Below, in pieces: positions 8,692 through 19,117 of a stretch of 64,000 nt of DNA (its first letter is position 1; each line of letters starts with the position of its first letter). Origin of the DNA: Pseudomonadota bacterium (GTDB lineage Bacteria; Pseudomonadota; Gammaproteobacteria; Burkholderiales; Gallionellaceae); contig JAJXVB010000001.1 of the NCBI GenBank assembly GCA_021782365.1, positions 62,001-126,000 of the forward strand. Direction: 5' to 3'. The position numbers and the translations under genes were made by a program. The notes below the pieces were generated by a model that did not search any database, was not told the DNA's origin, and was given only the letters and a program-made list of their open reading frames with translations.

Positions 8692-9150
8692 ATGAGCATT
8701 ATCCAGAACAAAAAGGCGTTTCACGAATACTTCATCGAGGACAAGTATGAAGCCGGCCTGATGCTTGAAGGCTGGGAAGTCAAGGCCATTAGGGCCGGAC
8801 GCGCGCAGTTGAAGGAATCCTATGTCACGGCGAAGGACGGCTCGCTGTTTCTCTTCGGAGCCCACATCAGCCCGCTGCAAAACGCCTCCACCCACATCCA
8901 TCCCGATCCCGTTCGCACCCGAAAGCTGCTGTTGCACAAGGAAGAGATCGAGAGGATCATATTGAAGGTGCAGCGCGCGGGCTATACCGTGATGCCGCTC
9001 GACATGCATTTCAAGGCCGGCCGAGTCAAGCTCACGATTGGCCTGGCCAAGGGCAAGAAGCTGCACGACAAGCGCGCGACGGAAAAGGAAAAGGACGCCA
9101 AGCGCGAAGCCGATCAGGCGATGAAAGGCAGCAAGAAGAAGGAGAGATGA
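8692..9150 (+). CDS. smpB: SsrA-binding protein SmpB
   Basis: SmpB partners tmRNA in rescuing stalled ribosomes. The 152-residue protein shows the canonical N-terminus [32 protein letters not shown], the GHISPLQ-equivalent [11 protein letters not shown], and the lysine-rich C-terminal tail ([20 protein letters not shown]) that mimics an anticodon stem in the A site. The tmRNA gene is not in the window. The gene is divergent from ratA, with 61 bases between starts, and its stop overlaps the msrA start. Confidence 0.97.
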   Translation: MSIIQNKKAFHEYFIEDKYEAGLMLEGWEVKAIRAGRAQLKESYVTAKDGSLFLFGAHISPLQNASTHIHPDPVRTRKLLLHKEEIERIILKVQRAGYTVMPLDMHFKAGRVKLTIGLAKGKKLHDKRATEKEKDAKREADQAMKGSKKKER

Positions 9151-9653
9151 TGGAACAGGCCTATCTTGCAGGCGGTTGCTTCTGGGGACTCGAAGAGCTG
9201 ATGCGTCAAATCCCCGGAGTGATATCCACCGAAGTGGGATACTGTGGCGGCGATACGGCCGACGCAACCTACGAAACCGTCAAGACGGGAAGAACGGGTC
9301 ATGCGGAGTCGCTCAAAATCCTGTTCGATCCCGAGAGGCTGAGCTACCGTCATCTGCTGTTCGAATTCTTCCGCATGCACAACCCCACCACGCTGAACCG
9401 CCAGGGCAACGACATCGGATCGCAGTACCGCTCCGCGATCTTCTATACCGATCAAGACCAGAAAGACACCGCACTCAAGGTGATCGAGGCCGTCGAGAGT
9501 TCAGGAGAGTGGCAGGCAAGCGTCACAACCGAAGTCTCACCCTTCAGGGCATTTTATCGCGCAGAGGAATACCACCAGAAATATCTGGTGAAGCATCCCC
9601 ATGGCTATACCTGCCATCACAAGCGGAATCTTAATCTGGGTGAATCCCCATAG
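9150..9653 (+). CDS. msrA: peptide-methionine (S)-S-oxide reductase
   Basis: MsrA repairs oxidised methionine (S epimer) in proteins. The catalytic GCFWG motif is at residues 9-13 (nucleophile Cys10), followed by the family segments GVISTEVGYCGG, YRHLLFEFFRMHNPTTLNRQG and QYRSAIFY. The C-terminal HPHGYTCHH supplies a likely resolving cysteine. Two adjacent ATG codons exist (9147 and 9150); I prefer the second because it lies five bases after the GGAG ribosome-binding site at 9141-9144. Its start overlaps the smpB stop by one base. Length is 167 aa, slightly short but complete. Confidence 0.95.
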   Translation: MEQAYLAGGCFWGLEELMRQIPGVISTEVGYCGGDTADATYETVKTGRTGHAESLKILFDPERLSYRHLLFEFFRMHNPTTLNRQGNDIGSQYRSAIFYTDQDQKDTALKVIEAVESSGEWQASVTTEVSPFRAFYRAEEYHQKYLVKHPHGYTCHHKRNLNLGESP

Positions 9654-9665
9654 TATCCGTTTATC

Positions 9666-10157
9666 GTGAAGAAATACCTGATCATCGCCCTTTTGCTTAG
9701 CGCATGCACCAGCGTGCGCCAGGAGGCGCCCGTCGCGCCGATCACCAGCACCGACGAAGAGATGAACAGCCTCGCGATCTACGCGATGAGCCTCTATGAC
9801 ACGCCATACCGCTCCGGAGGCACCTCGCGGGCAAGCGGTTTCGACTGCAGCGGATTCGTTCAATACGTGTTCAGGAATTCGGCGGGACTGGCGCTTCCCC
9901 GCACCAGCGTTGAGATGAGCCGACTGGGTGCTGCCGTTTCAGAAGAGGGCCTCAAGCCCGGCGATCTGGTGTTTTTCAACACCCTGCACAGCCCCTATTC
10001 CCACGTCGGCATCTATGTCGGAGAATCCCGTTTCCTTCATGCGCCAAGCACAGGGCGCGCGATCATGCTGAGCAACCTGCACGAGAAATACTGGAAATCC
10101 AGATACGAGGGGGCAAGGCGCATAGTTCTCGAGAGGCTGAGCAACAATCAGCGCTGA
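9666..10157 (+). CDS. NlpC/P60 family lipoprotein endopeptidase
   Basis: This 163-residue cell-wall hydrolase has a lipoprotein signal: a hydrophobic stretch ending in LLLSAC, with the lipidated cysteine at position 14. The NlpC/P60 papain-like domain follows: catalytic Cys61 in FDCSGF, His113 in YSHVGIYVG and a third polar residue at His125 (FLHAP). Such enzymes cut gamma-D-Glu-diaminopimelate bonds in peptidoglycan stem peptides, as E. coli Spr/MepS does. It is probably anchored in the outer membrane. It follows msrA by 12 bases and converges on mltB, another peptidoglycan enzyme, with a 10-base overlap. Confidence 0.92.
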   Translation: MKKYLIIALLLSACTSVRQEAPVAPITSTDEEMNSLAIYAMSLYDTPYRSGGTSRASGFDCSGFVQYVFRNSAGLALPRTSVEMSRLGAAVSEEGLKPGDLVFFNTLHSPYSHVGIYVGESRFLHAPSTGRAIMLSNLHEKYWKSRYEGARRIVLERLSNNQR

Positions 10158-11092
10158 CGCGCGGACTTCAAGGCTTTGGCCAGCTGAAACACCGACATCG
10201 CATAATAGTCGCTGTTGTTGTAGCGCATGATCACGTCGAAGTTGTTGAAGGCGAGCCAGAACTCCTTTCCGTCCTGAACCGTATAGCTCAATAGGCGAGA
10301 GGCCTCATCCGACTTCACGGCGGTCATGGGCGTCACGCCCACCTTAACCCATTCATCGAGGTCATGCGCAGCATCATCAAGGCTTTTCGCATCCGTGACA
10401 TTCGCGCGCAGGGCGATTCTTCCACCCCTGATCCAGCCGTAATTCTTGAGATAATTGCCGACGCTGCCTATCGCGTCGGGAACCTCCCCCATCAGGTTTT
10501 TCTTCCTGTTACCGTTGAAATCGACCGCATATTTCCTGTAGCTGCTCGGCATGAATTGCGGAATGCCAAGTGCGCCCGCATAGGAACCCTTCACATCCAG
10601 CAAATCGAGCTGCTGCTCGCGCGCCAGGAGCAGATAGTTCTCGAGCTCGTCCCGGAAGAAGTCGGCCCGCCTGGGATAATCGAATGCCAGCGTCGTCAGC
10701 GCGTCTATCGTGCGGAAATTTCCAGTCTGCCTGCCATACAGCGTCTCGACGCCTATCAGCGCGACGATGATTTCCTGCGGGACGCCGTATGTCCTCTCTG
10801 CACGAGCGAGGGTCTTCCTGTACTTCTTCCAGAACAACAGCCCCTGTTCGATGCGATACCGGTTGACGAAGGATGCGCGGTATTCCGGCCACGGCTTGGC
10901 TGCGATGGGGCGCGAAATCGCCTCTATGATCACAGGCTTTTCATTGGCCAGGTCGAAAAGTCTGACCAGCTCTTCGCGCTTGAACTGGTGCTTCTCCACC
11001 ATCTCGTCGATGAACTCGGGGATTCCGGGCAGCTTCGCGGCAAAGGCAGGGAACGCCATGAGCAGAAGATAAAGAAAGCACAATCGTTTCAT
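10148..11092 (-). CDS. mltB: lytic murein transglycosylase B
   Basis: The 314-residue protein has a signal peptide (about residues 1-19, cleavage after AFA) and the MltB/SLT catalytic domain. The catalytic glutamate is Glu116 in ALIGVETLYGR. The family blocks TLAFDYPRRADFFRDELENYLLL and GSYAGALGIPQFMPSSY follow, then DAIGSVGNYLKNYGW. It cleaves the MurNAc-GlcNAc bond of peptidoglycan, leaving 1,6-anhydro ends. There is no lipobox cysteine at the signal cleavage site, so it is probably a soluble periplasmic form. It is convergent with the NlpC/P60 gene and divergent from trxB. Confidence 0.94.
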   Translation of the reverse strand: MKRLCFLYLLLMAFPAFAAKLPGIPEFIDEMVEKHQFKREELVRLFDLANEKPVIIEAISRPIAAKPWPEYRASFVNRYRIEQGLLFWKKYRKTLARAERTYGVPQEIIVALIGVETLYGRQTGNFRTIDALTTLAFDYPRRADFFRDELENYLLLAREQQLDLLDVKGSYAGALGIPQFMPSSYRKYAVDFNGNRKKNLMGEVPDAIGSVGNYLKNYGWIRGGRIALRANVTDAKSLDDAAHDLDEWVKVGVTPMTAVKSDEASRLLSYTVQDGKEFWLAFNNFDVIMRYNNSDYYAMSVFQLAKALKSARQR

Positions 11093-11098
11093 GGATGA

Positions 11099-12604
<1,506 letters not shown>

Positions 12605-12615
<11 letters not shown>

Positions 12616-13246
12616 ACTTCTTCCCCATCACATAGATCAGGTATTCGAAGAACAGATCGCACCATTCGAGATCGTTCTCCTTTAACGAACGCATCATCCT
12701 TTCGACCTGGGTGATCGGCCACTTGGGATTGTAGGAGACCAGCATGTGCTCGGGATAGATCTTGAGCGCATTCTTCAGGCATTCCGAAGCAGACTTGATG
12801 CCGTTGAACATCAGCGCGAGGTCCTTGTCCGTTTCCGCCTCTGCAGTCAGGTCCCCGTATATCTTGGGAAACTGCCTCGTGAAATCGACGAACTTGGTGA
12901 CCAGGAGAAAAAATTCCCCCTTGGTGTTCGTCGTGACCTTGTCTCCCAACATGAAGGGACCTGCGGTCAGCTCGAGCCAGAAATAGCCAAGCTTGGGATT
13001 GATGTGCTTGTATACGCCGACATGGCCCTTGCGTTCCTTGGCCATTCCGACTGCATCGTCGATCAGAAGCTTGTCCGATGATCTCGTGGCGATGTCCCGG
13101 CCTTCCAGGACTTCCGGCTTGACCAGGAAAAAATCCGGCATCTCCTCGAAAAGTTTCCCTGAATGAATGTGCTTCCGGTAATAGGTATTGAAGACTTCCA
13201 GCGCCAATTCGGCGTTCTTGCTGACATCGAAGTAATCAGGCTGCAT
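12605..13246 (-). CDS. protein of unknown function, 213 aa
   Basis: I do not recognise this protein. It is soluble-looking (no signal peptide or membrane helix), rich in aromatic and charged residues, with a Lys-rich C-terminus. Readable parts include GHVGVYKHINPKLGYFW, TNTKGEFFLLVTKFVDFTRQFP and WPITQVERMMRSLKENDLEW, which suggest a mixed alpha/beta globular fold. Codon use resembles its neighbours and the ORF spans the whole interval between the Smr gene and the region below smc, so it is very probably real. It overlaps the Smr gene by 11 bases tail to tail. Confidence 0.7.
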
Positions 13247-13306
13247 TTTTACTTCCCAAACCGCTTTGCTGCATTTTGTATCCCCCCGGATTTCATGCTT
13301 GCTTCG

Positions 13307-13339
13307 TTTTTTGCGATGATAACCCCAAACGGCAAAAAA
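13307..13339. terminator. A/T-rich inverted repeat in the 121-base spacer downstream of smc
   Basis: Arms TTTTTTGC (13307-13314) and GCAAAAAA (13332-13339) are perfect complements around a 17-base loop. It lies 29 bases after the smc stop on the minus strand and upstream of the unknown 213-aa gene. The stem is A/T-rich with only two G-C pairs and the loop is large, so it would be a poor intrinsic terminator. It could instead be a processing or protein-binding site. No gene is seen in the rest of 13247-13367. Confidence 0.25.
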
Positions 13340-13367
13340 TGCGCCAGCTCAAATCAAATTTTCCCGA

Positions 13368-16300
13368 CTATCCTGCGCCGTCCCTCATCCTGATCGCCGC
13401 CTCGACATCCACCGAAACCACCTTGGAAACGCCTTTTTCCTGCATGGTCACGCCGATCAGCTGGTGCGCCATCTCCATCGCGATCTTGTTGTGGCTGATG
13501 AAAACGAACTGGGTCTGCAGCGCCATTTTGGCGACCAGCGCGCAAAGCCTTTCGGTGTTCGCGTCGTCAAGCGGCGCATCCACCTCGTCCAAAAGGCAGA
13601 AGGGCGCGGGGTTCAGCCTGAACATCGAGAAGATCAGCGCGATCGCGGTCAGCGCCTTTTCCCCTCCCGAGAGCAGATGGATCGAGCTGTTCTTTTTTCC
13701 TGGCGGCTGGGCCATCACATGCACCCCGCCATCGAGTATGTCCTCTCCGGTCAATACCAGCCTTGCCTCTCCTCCCGCGAAGAGGACCGGAAAAATCTCA
13801 GACAGCTGCAGATTGACCTGATTGAAGGTCTCCATCAGAAGCTCTCTGGATTCTCGGTCGATGTGGCGTATCGCCTCTTCAAGCGTATCGATGGCTTCCT
13901 GCAGGTCGCGGCTTTGCGCATCAAGGTAATGCTTGCGCTCCGATGCGGCCTGCAATTCCTCTAGCGCTGCAAGGTTCACCGCCCCCAATTCCTCAATCTC
14001 TGAAGCCAGCTTGTTGATCTGGCTCTGCAAGGCGCCGGGCTTTGCATCGGCCATCAAGGGAACGAGGCTGGATTCGTCTACCCCCTGCAGCTGCGCGTCC
14101 CACTGCTCGAAATAGAGCCTCGCCTCCTGCTCCTTCAATGCATGCTCATTGAGCTTTTCGCGCAGCCCTGAAAGTTTATGATCACAGGACATGCGCTCCT
14201 GCTCGAGCTTCTGCAGGTCATTGGTCGCCGCATCTAGCCTGTTGCGCGCATCGCTCAGAGCTTCTTCCTTTGCATGGCGCTCGTCGAGCGCCTCCTGAAG
14301 AGACTGCTGGACTTTCTCGTCCTGGCTTGCCGAGAATTCGGATTTCAGTGCCTCTACGCCGCTCTCGGCGATCGACAGGGATTCAACGATGCGCTTTATC
14401 GTCGCACCGAGATCCGAAATCTTGTCCTCACAGGTTCTCGAAAAAAATCTCGCCTCATGCAATGCATGCTGCGCCTTTTCCGCATTCGATCTCTGCTCGC
14501 GTAGCGCCGCCTCCCCGGAATGCGATTGGCGCCTCGCCTCTTCTAGCCTTGCTGCAGAGACTTCTATCTCTTCGGTCAGGGCCTCCATCTGAATCAGGAT
14601 TTCCTGCTGATGCTCGCGCTCGGCATCCGCATGTATCTCAAGCTCGCGGATATCCGCATCGATCTGGTCCCTGCGCAAGAGGCTGTGTTCGTTCGCCTGC
14701 ACGAGCTTTTGCATCTGCAACTGCAGGGCATGCTGCCTCTGCCTTCCTTCGTTCGCTTCCTTTCTCAGCGGCGGAATCTTCATCTCGACCATGCGGTGAT
14801 TCTGCTCGGCCTCGAGAAGCTGCTCTTTTGCTTCCATCGCCCTGATTCCATGGGACTCCATCTCCGCTTCGAGCCGTTCTATCTCCCTTTGCCTTGCAAG
14901 CACGCCGCTCAACTGGCTGCCCGGCGCGAAAAAAAGCACGCCGTGCCTGCCGACCATATGGCCTTCGGGTGTGACGATGTGGGCTCCCTCGGGGATGCTT
15001 GCCCTCATCTGTATGGCGCTTGCCAGGTCGTCTGCGACATGAATCATTGAGAGCCATTCGCTAAGCACAGGGAAAACCGCATCGTCGATGCACTGCACGA
15101 GAGCAAGAAGCCCGCCGCCTGCCGCATGAGAACCCGATCTCGGCTCATATAGCGCAAGCCTTGCGGGAGGCGCTTCCATCCAGGCATCGGCATGCCTTGG
15201 CAGCGCATTGAGCCTTTCGCGCAGCACCGATTCCAAGGCGCCCTCCCAGCCTTCCTTGATGCGTATGGATTGCCAGAGGCGGGGCAGGCCATCGAGGCCG
15301 CGTTCCTTTAGCCAGCCTTGCAACTCCTTGTCCTGCCCTTGCTGCAATTGCTCAAGTGCATGCAAGCGCGCCTCGATTCTCGCTCCCTGCTTCTCCTCCT
15401 GCTGCAAGGCTCCGCGCAATCCATTCAATGCCTCTGCAAGCCTGGGCAACTCTTCCTGAAGGCTGGACAATTGCAACTCGCGCTCGGCCTGCTCCATCTC
15501 GGCCAGCGCAAGCTCCTCCCTGGTCTGCTGCAAGGTTTCATCATCCGACTGCTGCAGTGAACTCCTCTCTTGCGTCAGGCGACTCTTGCGCGCATCGTGC
15601 TGAACGATGTTGCGATTGGCATTCTCGTGCTGTGTCCTTGCAAGCTGAAGCTGCTGCTGCAGCTTGAGATTCTCCTGCTGCAGCCCGTTGTATTGCGCCT
15701 GAACCGTGCGAAAAGCCTCTTCAGCCTGATGCAGATCAACGCTTTCTGCATTCTCCTCTGCCATCGCAAGCCTGATCTCTGCCTCTTCCCGCTGTTTCAG
15801 CCAGTGCTCCAGAAGGCTTTCCGCCTGGGCTTTCTGATGTTTCTGCTGTTCGATCTGCTGCAGGGTCGATTCTATCTGCTGGGAGAGACGCTGCTTTTGC
15901 TGGGCCGCATGCCTGATCTCCTGCTCTAGCCCTGCGATCTTCGCGTTCACGGCATAGAGGTCTCCCTGCCTTGCATGCAGATCGTCGGACAGCTGGAAAT
16001 GACTGCCCCGCAATGTCTCGATGCGGCTCTCAAACTCTCGCAACGCGGCATTTTGAGCCTCCTGGTCTATGCGCATCTGTGCGATGCTCGCCGCATGCCT
16101 GCTCTGCAGCGCCTGAGCCTCCCGCTTCTTGAAAAGCCAGAAAAGCTGCTGCGCAGTTTCACGCTCTGCATGAAGGGCGCGGTATTTCTGCGCCACTTCT
16201 GCCTGAACGCCCAGGCGCTCGAGCTGCGAGTCAAGCTCCTGAAGGATGTCCGCGACCCGCTGCAGGTTTTCTCTCGTATCTGAAAGGCGCTGCGCCGTGT

Positions 16301-16835
16301 CCTTGCGGCGGTCGCGATATTTCGAGACCCCCGCCGCCTCTTCGAGAAACACGCGCAGCTCTTCGGGCTTGGCCTCGATGATGCGCGAGATCATGCCCTG
16401 CTCGACGATCGCATAGGCGCGCGCGCCAAGCCCCGTGCCCAGGAAGATGTCCGTGACATCCCTGCGCCTTACCTTCTGGTTGTTGATGAAATAGGTTGAT
16501 TCGCCGTTGCGCTGCAGCACTCGGCCTATGGAGATTTCGGCATAGCCAGACCACTGGCCGGCCGCCTTGCCCAACGAATTGTCGAAAACCAGCTCGACGC
16601 TCGCGCGAGCAATGGGCTTGCGCTTGTCCGAACCGTTGAAGATCACGTCCTGCATGCTCTCGCCGCGCAGAGCCTGGGCGCGTGATTCGCCAAGCACCCA
16701 GCGAAGCGCATCGATGACGTTGGACTTTCCGCATCCGTTGGGGCCCACCACGCCGACGATCTGTCCCGGCAGGTGGATGTGGGTGGGATCGACGAAAGAC
16801 TTGAATCCGGCTAACTTGATTTGGGAAAGACGCAA
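13368..16835 (-). CDS. smc: chromosome segregation ATPase SMC
   Basis: The 1155-residue protein is a full-length SMC. The Walker A motif GPNGCGKS is at residues 31-38; long Gln/Glu/Leu-rich coiled coils follow; a hinge region lies around residues 500-660 ([26 protein letters not shown]); the second coiled coil leads into the C-terminal head with the signature [14 protein letters not shown] and Walker [13 protein letters not shown]. It works with ScpA and ScpB, encoded at 3164-4472, to load at and extrude chromosomal DNA. The start codon is TTG: it gives the family N-terminus ([18 protein letters not shown]) and no in-frame ATG is found just upstream. No good ribosome-binding site is seen. It is divergent from queF. 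Confidence 0.97.
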   Translation of the reverse strand: MRLSQIKLAGFKSFVDPTHIHLPGQIVGVVGPNGCGKSNVIDALRWVLGESRAQALRGESMQDVIFNGSDKRKPIARASVELVFDNSLGKAAGQWSGYAEISIGRVLQRNGESTYFINNQKVRRRDVTDIFLGTGLGARAYAIVEQGMISRIIEAKPEELRVFLEEAAGVSKYRDRRKDTAQRLSDTRENLQRVADILQELDSQLERLGVQAEVAQKYRALHAERETAQQLFWLFKKREAQALQSRHAASIAQMRIDQEAQNAALREFESRIETLRGSHFQLSDDLHARQGDLYAVNAKIAGLEQEIRHAAQQKQRLSQQIESTLQQIEQQKHQKAQAESLLEHWLKQREEAEIRLAMAEENAESVDLHQAEEAFRTVQAQYNGLQQENLKLQQQLQLARTQHENANRNIVQHDARKSRLTQERSSLQQSDDETLQQTREELALAEMEQAERELQLSSLQEELPRLAEALNGLRGALQQEEKQGARIEARLHALEQLQQGQDKELQGWLKERGLDGLPRLWQSIRIKEGWEGALESVLRERLNALPRHADAWMEAPPARLALYEPRSGSHAAGGGLLALVQCIDDAVFPVLSEWLSMIHVADDLASAIQMRASIPEGAHIVTPEGHMVGRHGVLFFAPGSQLSGVLARQREIERLEAEMESHGIRAMEAKEQLLEAEQNHRMVEMKIPPLRKEANEGRQRQHALQLQMQKLVQANEHSLLRRDQIDADIRELEIHADAEREHQQEILIQMEALTEEIEVSAARLEEARRQSHSGEAALREQRSNAEKAQHALHEARFFSRTCEDKISDLGATIKRIVESLSIAESGVEALKSEFSASQDEKVQQSLQEALDERHAKEEALSDARNRLDAATNDLQKLEQERMSCDHKLSGLREKLNEHALKEQEARLYFEQWDAQLQGVDESSLVPLMADAKPGALQSQINKLASEIEELGAVNLAALEELQAASERKHYLDAQSRDLQEAIDTLEEAIRHIDRESRELLMETFNQVNLQLSEIFPVLFAGGEARLVLTGEDILDGGVHVMAQPPGKKNSSIHLLSGGEKALTAIALIFSMFRLNPAPFCLLDEVDAPLDDANTERLCALVAKMALQTQFVFISHNKIAMEMAHQLIGVTMQEKGVSKVVSVDVEAAIRMRDGAG

Positions 16836-16852
16836 TTTGGCAGTCGCAGCGA

Positions 16853-16858
16853 TATAAT
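16853..16858 (+). promoter_or_regulatory. perfect -10 hexamer ahead of queF
   Basis: TATAAT at 16853-16858 sits 30 bases before the queF ATG in the 53-base smc-queF divergent region. No good -35 element is found 16-18 bases upstream (only TTGGGA, 26 bases away), so recognition may rely on an activator or the hexamer may be chance. Confidence 0.3.
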
Positions 16859-16888
16859 GCGGCCATTTTAACCCAAACCATCCGCGAA

Positions 16889-17308
16889 ATGACCACCCAA
16901 GCCAGCAAGAACCTGGAAACCTTCCCCAACCCGAATGCCTCCCGCGATTACCACATACACATGGAAATCCCGGAGTTCACCTGCCTTTGCCCGAAGACAG
17001 GCCAGCCTGATTTCGCAACCTTGATCCTCGATTACATCCCGGACGAACTGTGCGTGGAACTCAAGAGCCTGAAACTCTACATGTGGTCTTTCCGCGACGA
17101 GGGGCATTTTCACGAGGCCGTCACCAACCGCATACTGGACGATCTGGCCGGGGCGCTGAAGCCCCGCTTCATGCGCCTGACGGCAAAATTCTACGTGCGC
17201 GGCGGCATCTTCACCAACGTGGTTGCCGAACATAGAAAAGACGGCTGGCAGCCTGCGCCGTTCGTCGATCTCTCGCGTTTTGATGGCCAATCGAACACGC
17301 GGGGTTGA
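16889..17308 (+). CDS. queF: NADPH-dependent 7-cyano-7-deazaguanine reductase
   Basis: QueF reduces preQ0 to preQ1 in queuosine biosynthesis. At 139 residues this is the short, single-domain (type I) form. The catalytic cysteine is Cys34 and the general acid Asp41 in [13 protein letters not shown]; the QueF motif for NADPH binding is [17 protein letters not shown]. No other queuosine genes are in the window. Confidence 0.96.
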   Translation: MTTQASKNLETFPNPNASRDYHIHMEIPEFTCLCPKTGQPDFATLILDYIPDELCVELKSLKLYMWSFRDEGHFHEAVTNRILDDLAGALKPRFMRLTAKFYVRGGIFTNVVAEHRKDGWQPAPFVDLSRFDGQSNTRG

Positions 17309-17374
17309 AACTAAAGCTCCGGCGCTTAACGCCGATATCCATCATACGGTATCATTGTTTAACGGAGGTGAGAG

Positions 17375-17542
17375 ATGAACACGCCAGACATGACGAACCA
17401 TGAGCTCGAAATCAGCGTCAAGCCCGATCCTGAGGCCAGAGAACCCGGCTTTCCGGCCGACCTGATGTTTGCGGATGCCGAAGCCTTCATCGAGTTGATG
17501 GATGAGATGCATTCCGCCATGCCCCGCAAACATGCGCATTGA
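17375..17542 (+). CDS. small acidic protein of unknown function, 55 aa
   Basis: A 55-codon ORF begins MNTPDMTNHELEIS and ends PRKHAH. It has a strong ribosome-binding site, GGAGGTG at 17364-17370, four bases before the ATG. The protein is acidic in the middle (FADAEAFIELMDEMH) with a short basic, His-containing tail; no signal peptide or membrane segment. Its end overlaps the likely MazG-like start by 11 bases, which suggests coupled translation and that the small protein is real. It matches nothing I recognise. It could be a leader peptide or a small partner of the phosphohydrolase. Confidence 0.6.
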   Translation: MNTPDMTNHELEISVKPDPEAREPGFPADLMFADAEAFIELMDEMHSAMPRKHAH

Positions 17543-17921
17543 CATGCAGCAGGATGACAGGGAGACAGGCACCGCTTCCGAATTGCAGATGCTGCGCGAC
17601 AGGCTGCGCGCATTTGCCGACGAACGCGACTGGGACCAGTTCCATACCCCGAAAAATCTGGCGATGGCGTTGATGGTCGAAACCGCCGAGCTGCTCGAGC
17701 ATTTTCAATGGCTGACTCCGGATCAGTCATGCAACCTTGCCGAGAAAAGCAGGGCCGAAGTCAGGGAGGAACTGGCGGATGTGCTGCTCTATCTCGTGCG
17801 CATCGCCGACAAGCTTAAGGTCGATCTGCTCGAGGCAGCGCTGTCGAAAATGGAAAAGAATGCGCAGAAGTACCCGGCCGACATCGTCCGGGGAAGCGCA
17901 AAAAAATACAACGAGTATTGA
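17532..17921 (+). CDS. MazG-like nucleotide pyrophosphohydrolase
   Basis: The 129-residue protein belongs to the all-alpha NTP pyrophosphatase superfamily (MazG/dCTPase RS21-C6 type). Motifs seen: FHTPKNLAMALMVETAELLEHFQWL, where the two Glu residues bind Mg, and AEVREELADVLLYLVRIADKL, the second metal-binding helix (EExxD). The length and HTPKNLAMAL opening fit the RS21-C6/iMazG-like group that hydrolyses dCTP or modified pyrimidine triphosphates, a house-cleaning role. ATG 17532 (MRIDMQQ) overlaps the upstream 55-aa gene; ATG 17544 is also possible. Neither has its own good ribosome-binding site, consistent with translational coupling. Confidence 0.9.
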   Translation: MRIDMQQDDRETGTASELQMLRDRLRAFADERDWDQFHTPKNLAMALMVETAELLEHFQWLTPDQSCNLAEKSRAEVREELADVLLYLVRIADKLKVDLLEAALSKMEKNAQKYPADIVRGSAKKYNEY

Positions 17922-17949
17922 ATTCTGAAATCTCAAAGCGGAAAGCGAT

Positions 17950-18561
17950 ATGAAAGATGCCACAAGCAAGAAGCCGGCTCAACTTACAGATGCAAAAGTC
18001 AAGAAAATAGGCCTCGCCACGGCCAGGCTGCACAAGATGCTGAAGGAACTGGGGCATGCCAGAAACCTCGAACAGACCGCCTCGACCATGCCGGATGCCC
18101 GCGAGAGATTGTCCTTCATCGACCAGTCCATGCACGACGCGTCCGAAAAAACCATCAGCGCGGTCGAATCCTCCCTGCCCCTGGCAAGCAGCAACAGGGA
18201 GGCCTGCAGTGAGCTCTCGATGCGCCTTGCCGATGCAGGGTTCAGCGAACACCAGCCCCTCGTCATGGACGTGATCTCGAAACTGGGAGAAATGGCTGCG
18301 GCTGAAGAGGCCATGCGCCGCAACCTGATGCAGATCATGGAGGCCCAGGAATTCCGCGACGTCGCAGGGCAGATGGTCCACAAGATCGTGAATGCCGCAG
18401 TCGAGATCGAGAACATCCTTCTCGAAATCCTGCTCGAATATGCGCCCAACGTCCAGGACTCCCTGATCAGCACGGCAGGCCTGACTGCCGGGCCCGGACA
18501 TCACGCCAACATCAACGGGCAGGACGAAGTGGACGACCTGCTGTCTTCCCTGGGGCTCTGA
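17950..18561 (+). CDS. cheZ: chemotaxis protein CheZ (CheY-P phosphatase)
   Basis: CheZ speeds dephosphorylation of CheY-P and so resets the flagellar motor signal. The 203-residue helical protein has the catalytic segment EFRDVAGQMVHKIV, in which Gln141 corresponds to the catalytic Gln147 of E. coli CheZ. It ends with DEVDDLLSSLGL, the C-terminal peptide that docks on CheY. No cheY, cheA or flagellar gene is nearby, so the gene is separated from the rest of its pathway. It lies 28 bases after the MazG-like gene and overlaps the next gene by one base. Confidence 0.95.
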   Translation: MKDATSKKPAQLTDAKVKKIGLATARLHKMLKELGHARNLEQTASTMPDARERLSFIDQSMHDASEKTISAVESSLPLASSNREACSELSMRLADAGFSEHQPLVMDVISKLGEMAAAEEAMRRNLMQIMEAQEFRDVAGQMVHKIVNAAVEIENILLEILLEYAPNVQDSLISTAGLTAGPGHHANINGQDEVDDLLSSLGL

Positions 18562-18836
18562 TGGGAAAATCTAAAGGTTCAGACATCCGGAAGCAACCGG
18601 CGAGAGAGCCTGAAGGATGGCTCTCTTCGCGCATCCAGCTGATCATCAAGCACCGCGTGCAGATATTGCAGAGCGTGCTTGCGCTGCTTTTCTTTCTTCT
18701 GGCGGTTGGCAGCCTTCAGTACATGACGCTCTTGTCCTCATGGCTGCACGTGAGCGACATGACGATGGGCAAGATCATGGTGTACAGCCTGCCGTTCTGG
18801 ATCGCGCTCGCCTTCTTCCTGATCTGGCGCTCCTGA
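18561..18836 (+). CDS. small membrane protein, 91 aa
   Basis: This unrecognised 91-residue protein has a basic N-terminal third (KSKGSDIRKQPAREPEGW) and two predicted membrane helices, about residues 37-60 (LQSVLALLFFLLAVGSLQY) and 70-90 (KIMVYSLPFWIALAFFLIW). Its ATG overlaps the cheZ stop by one base (TGATG), so it is probably translated with cheZ. No function can be assigned; a link with chemotaxis is suggested only by coupling. Confidence 0.65.
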   Translation: MGKSKGSDIRKQPAREPEGWLSSRIQLIIKHRVQILQSVLALLFFLLAVGSLQYMTLLSSWLHVSDMTMGKIMVYSLPFWIALAFFLIWRS

Positions 18837-18837
18837 A

Positions 18838-19101
18838 CTAAGGGTTTCCCTGCCCTCCCGCATCCTTCAATAGCTGAGTCACGCCTGTCGGCGTCACGAC
18901 ATCCGGCATGGGGGATTTTTCCTCGGTCGTGTCCACGAAATACCCGACTCCCCATGAAAGCAGGGAGGCGATCACGAGCACCAGTATGCCGCGCGTAGGC
19001 CCCTTCGGTATCCCCTGATCGTCGAGATAGCGATGGATATACCAAGCCGCGAAGAAGAACACGACCGTCGAAATGACCAGGTTCCACAAGGATGGCATCA
19101 T
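18838..19101 (-). CDS. small membrane protein, 87 aa
   Basis: The unrecognised 87-residue protein has two membrane helices: residues 6-22 (WNLVISTVVFFFAAWYI) and 37-55 (RGILVLVIASLLSWGVGYF). A short polar C-terminal tail ends QLLKDAGGQGNP. Between the helices is a conserved-looking loop HRYLDDQGIPKGPTRG. It follows the Old Yellow Enzyme gene by 16 bases on the same strand and ends one base from the convergent upstream gene. Confidence 0.6.
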   Translation of the reverse strand: MMPSLWNLVISTVVFFFAAWYIHRYLDDQGIPKGPTRGILVLVIASLLSWGVGYFVDTTEEKSPMPDVVTPTGVTQLLKDAGGQGNP

Positions 19102-19117
19102 GTCTGCTCCCTGCTCA

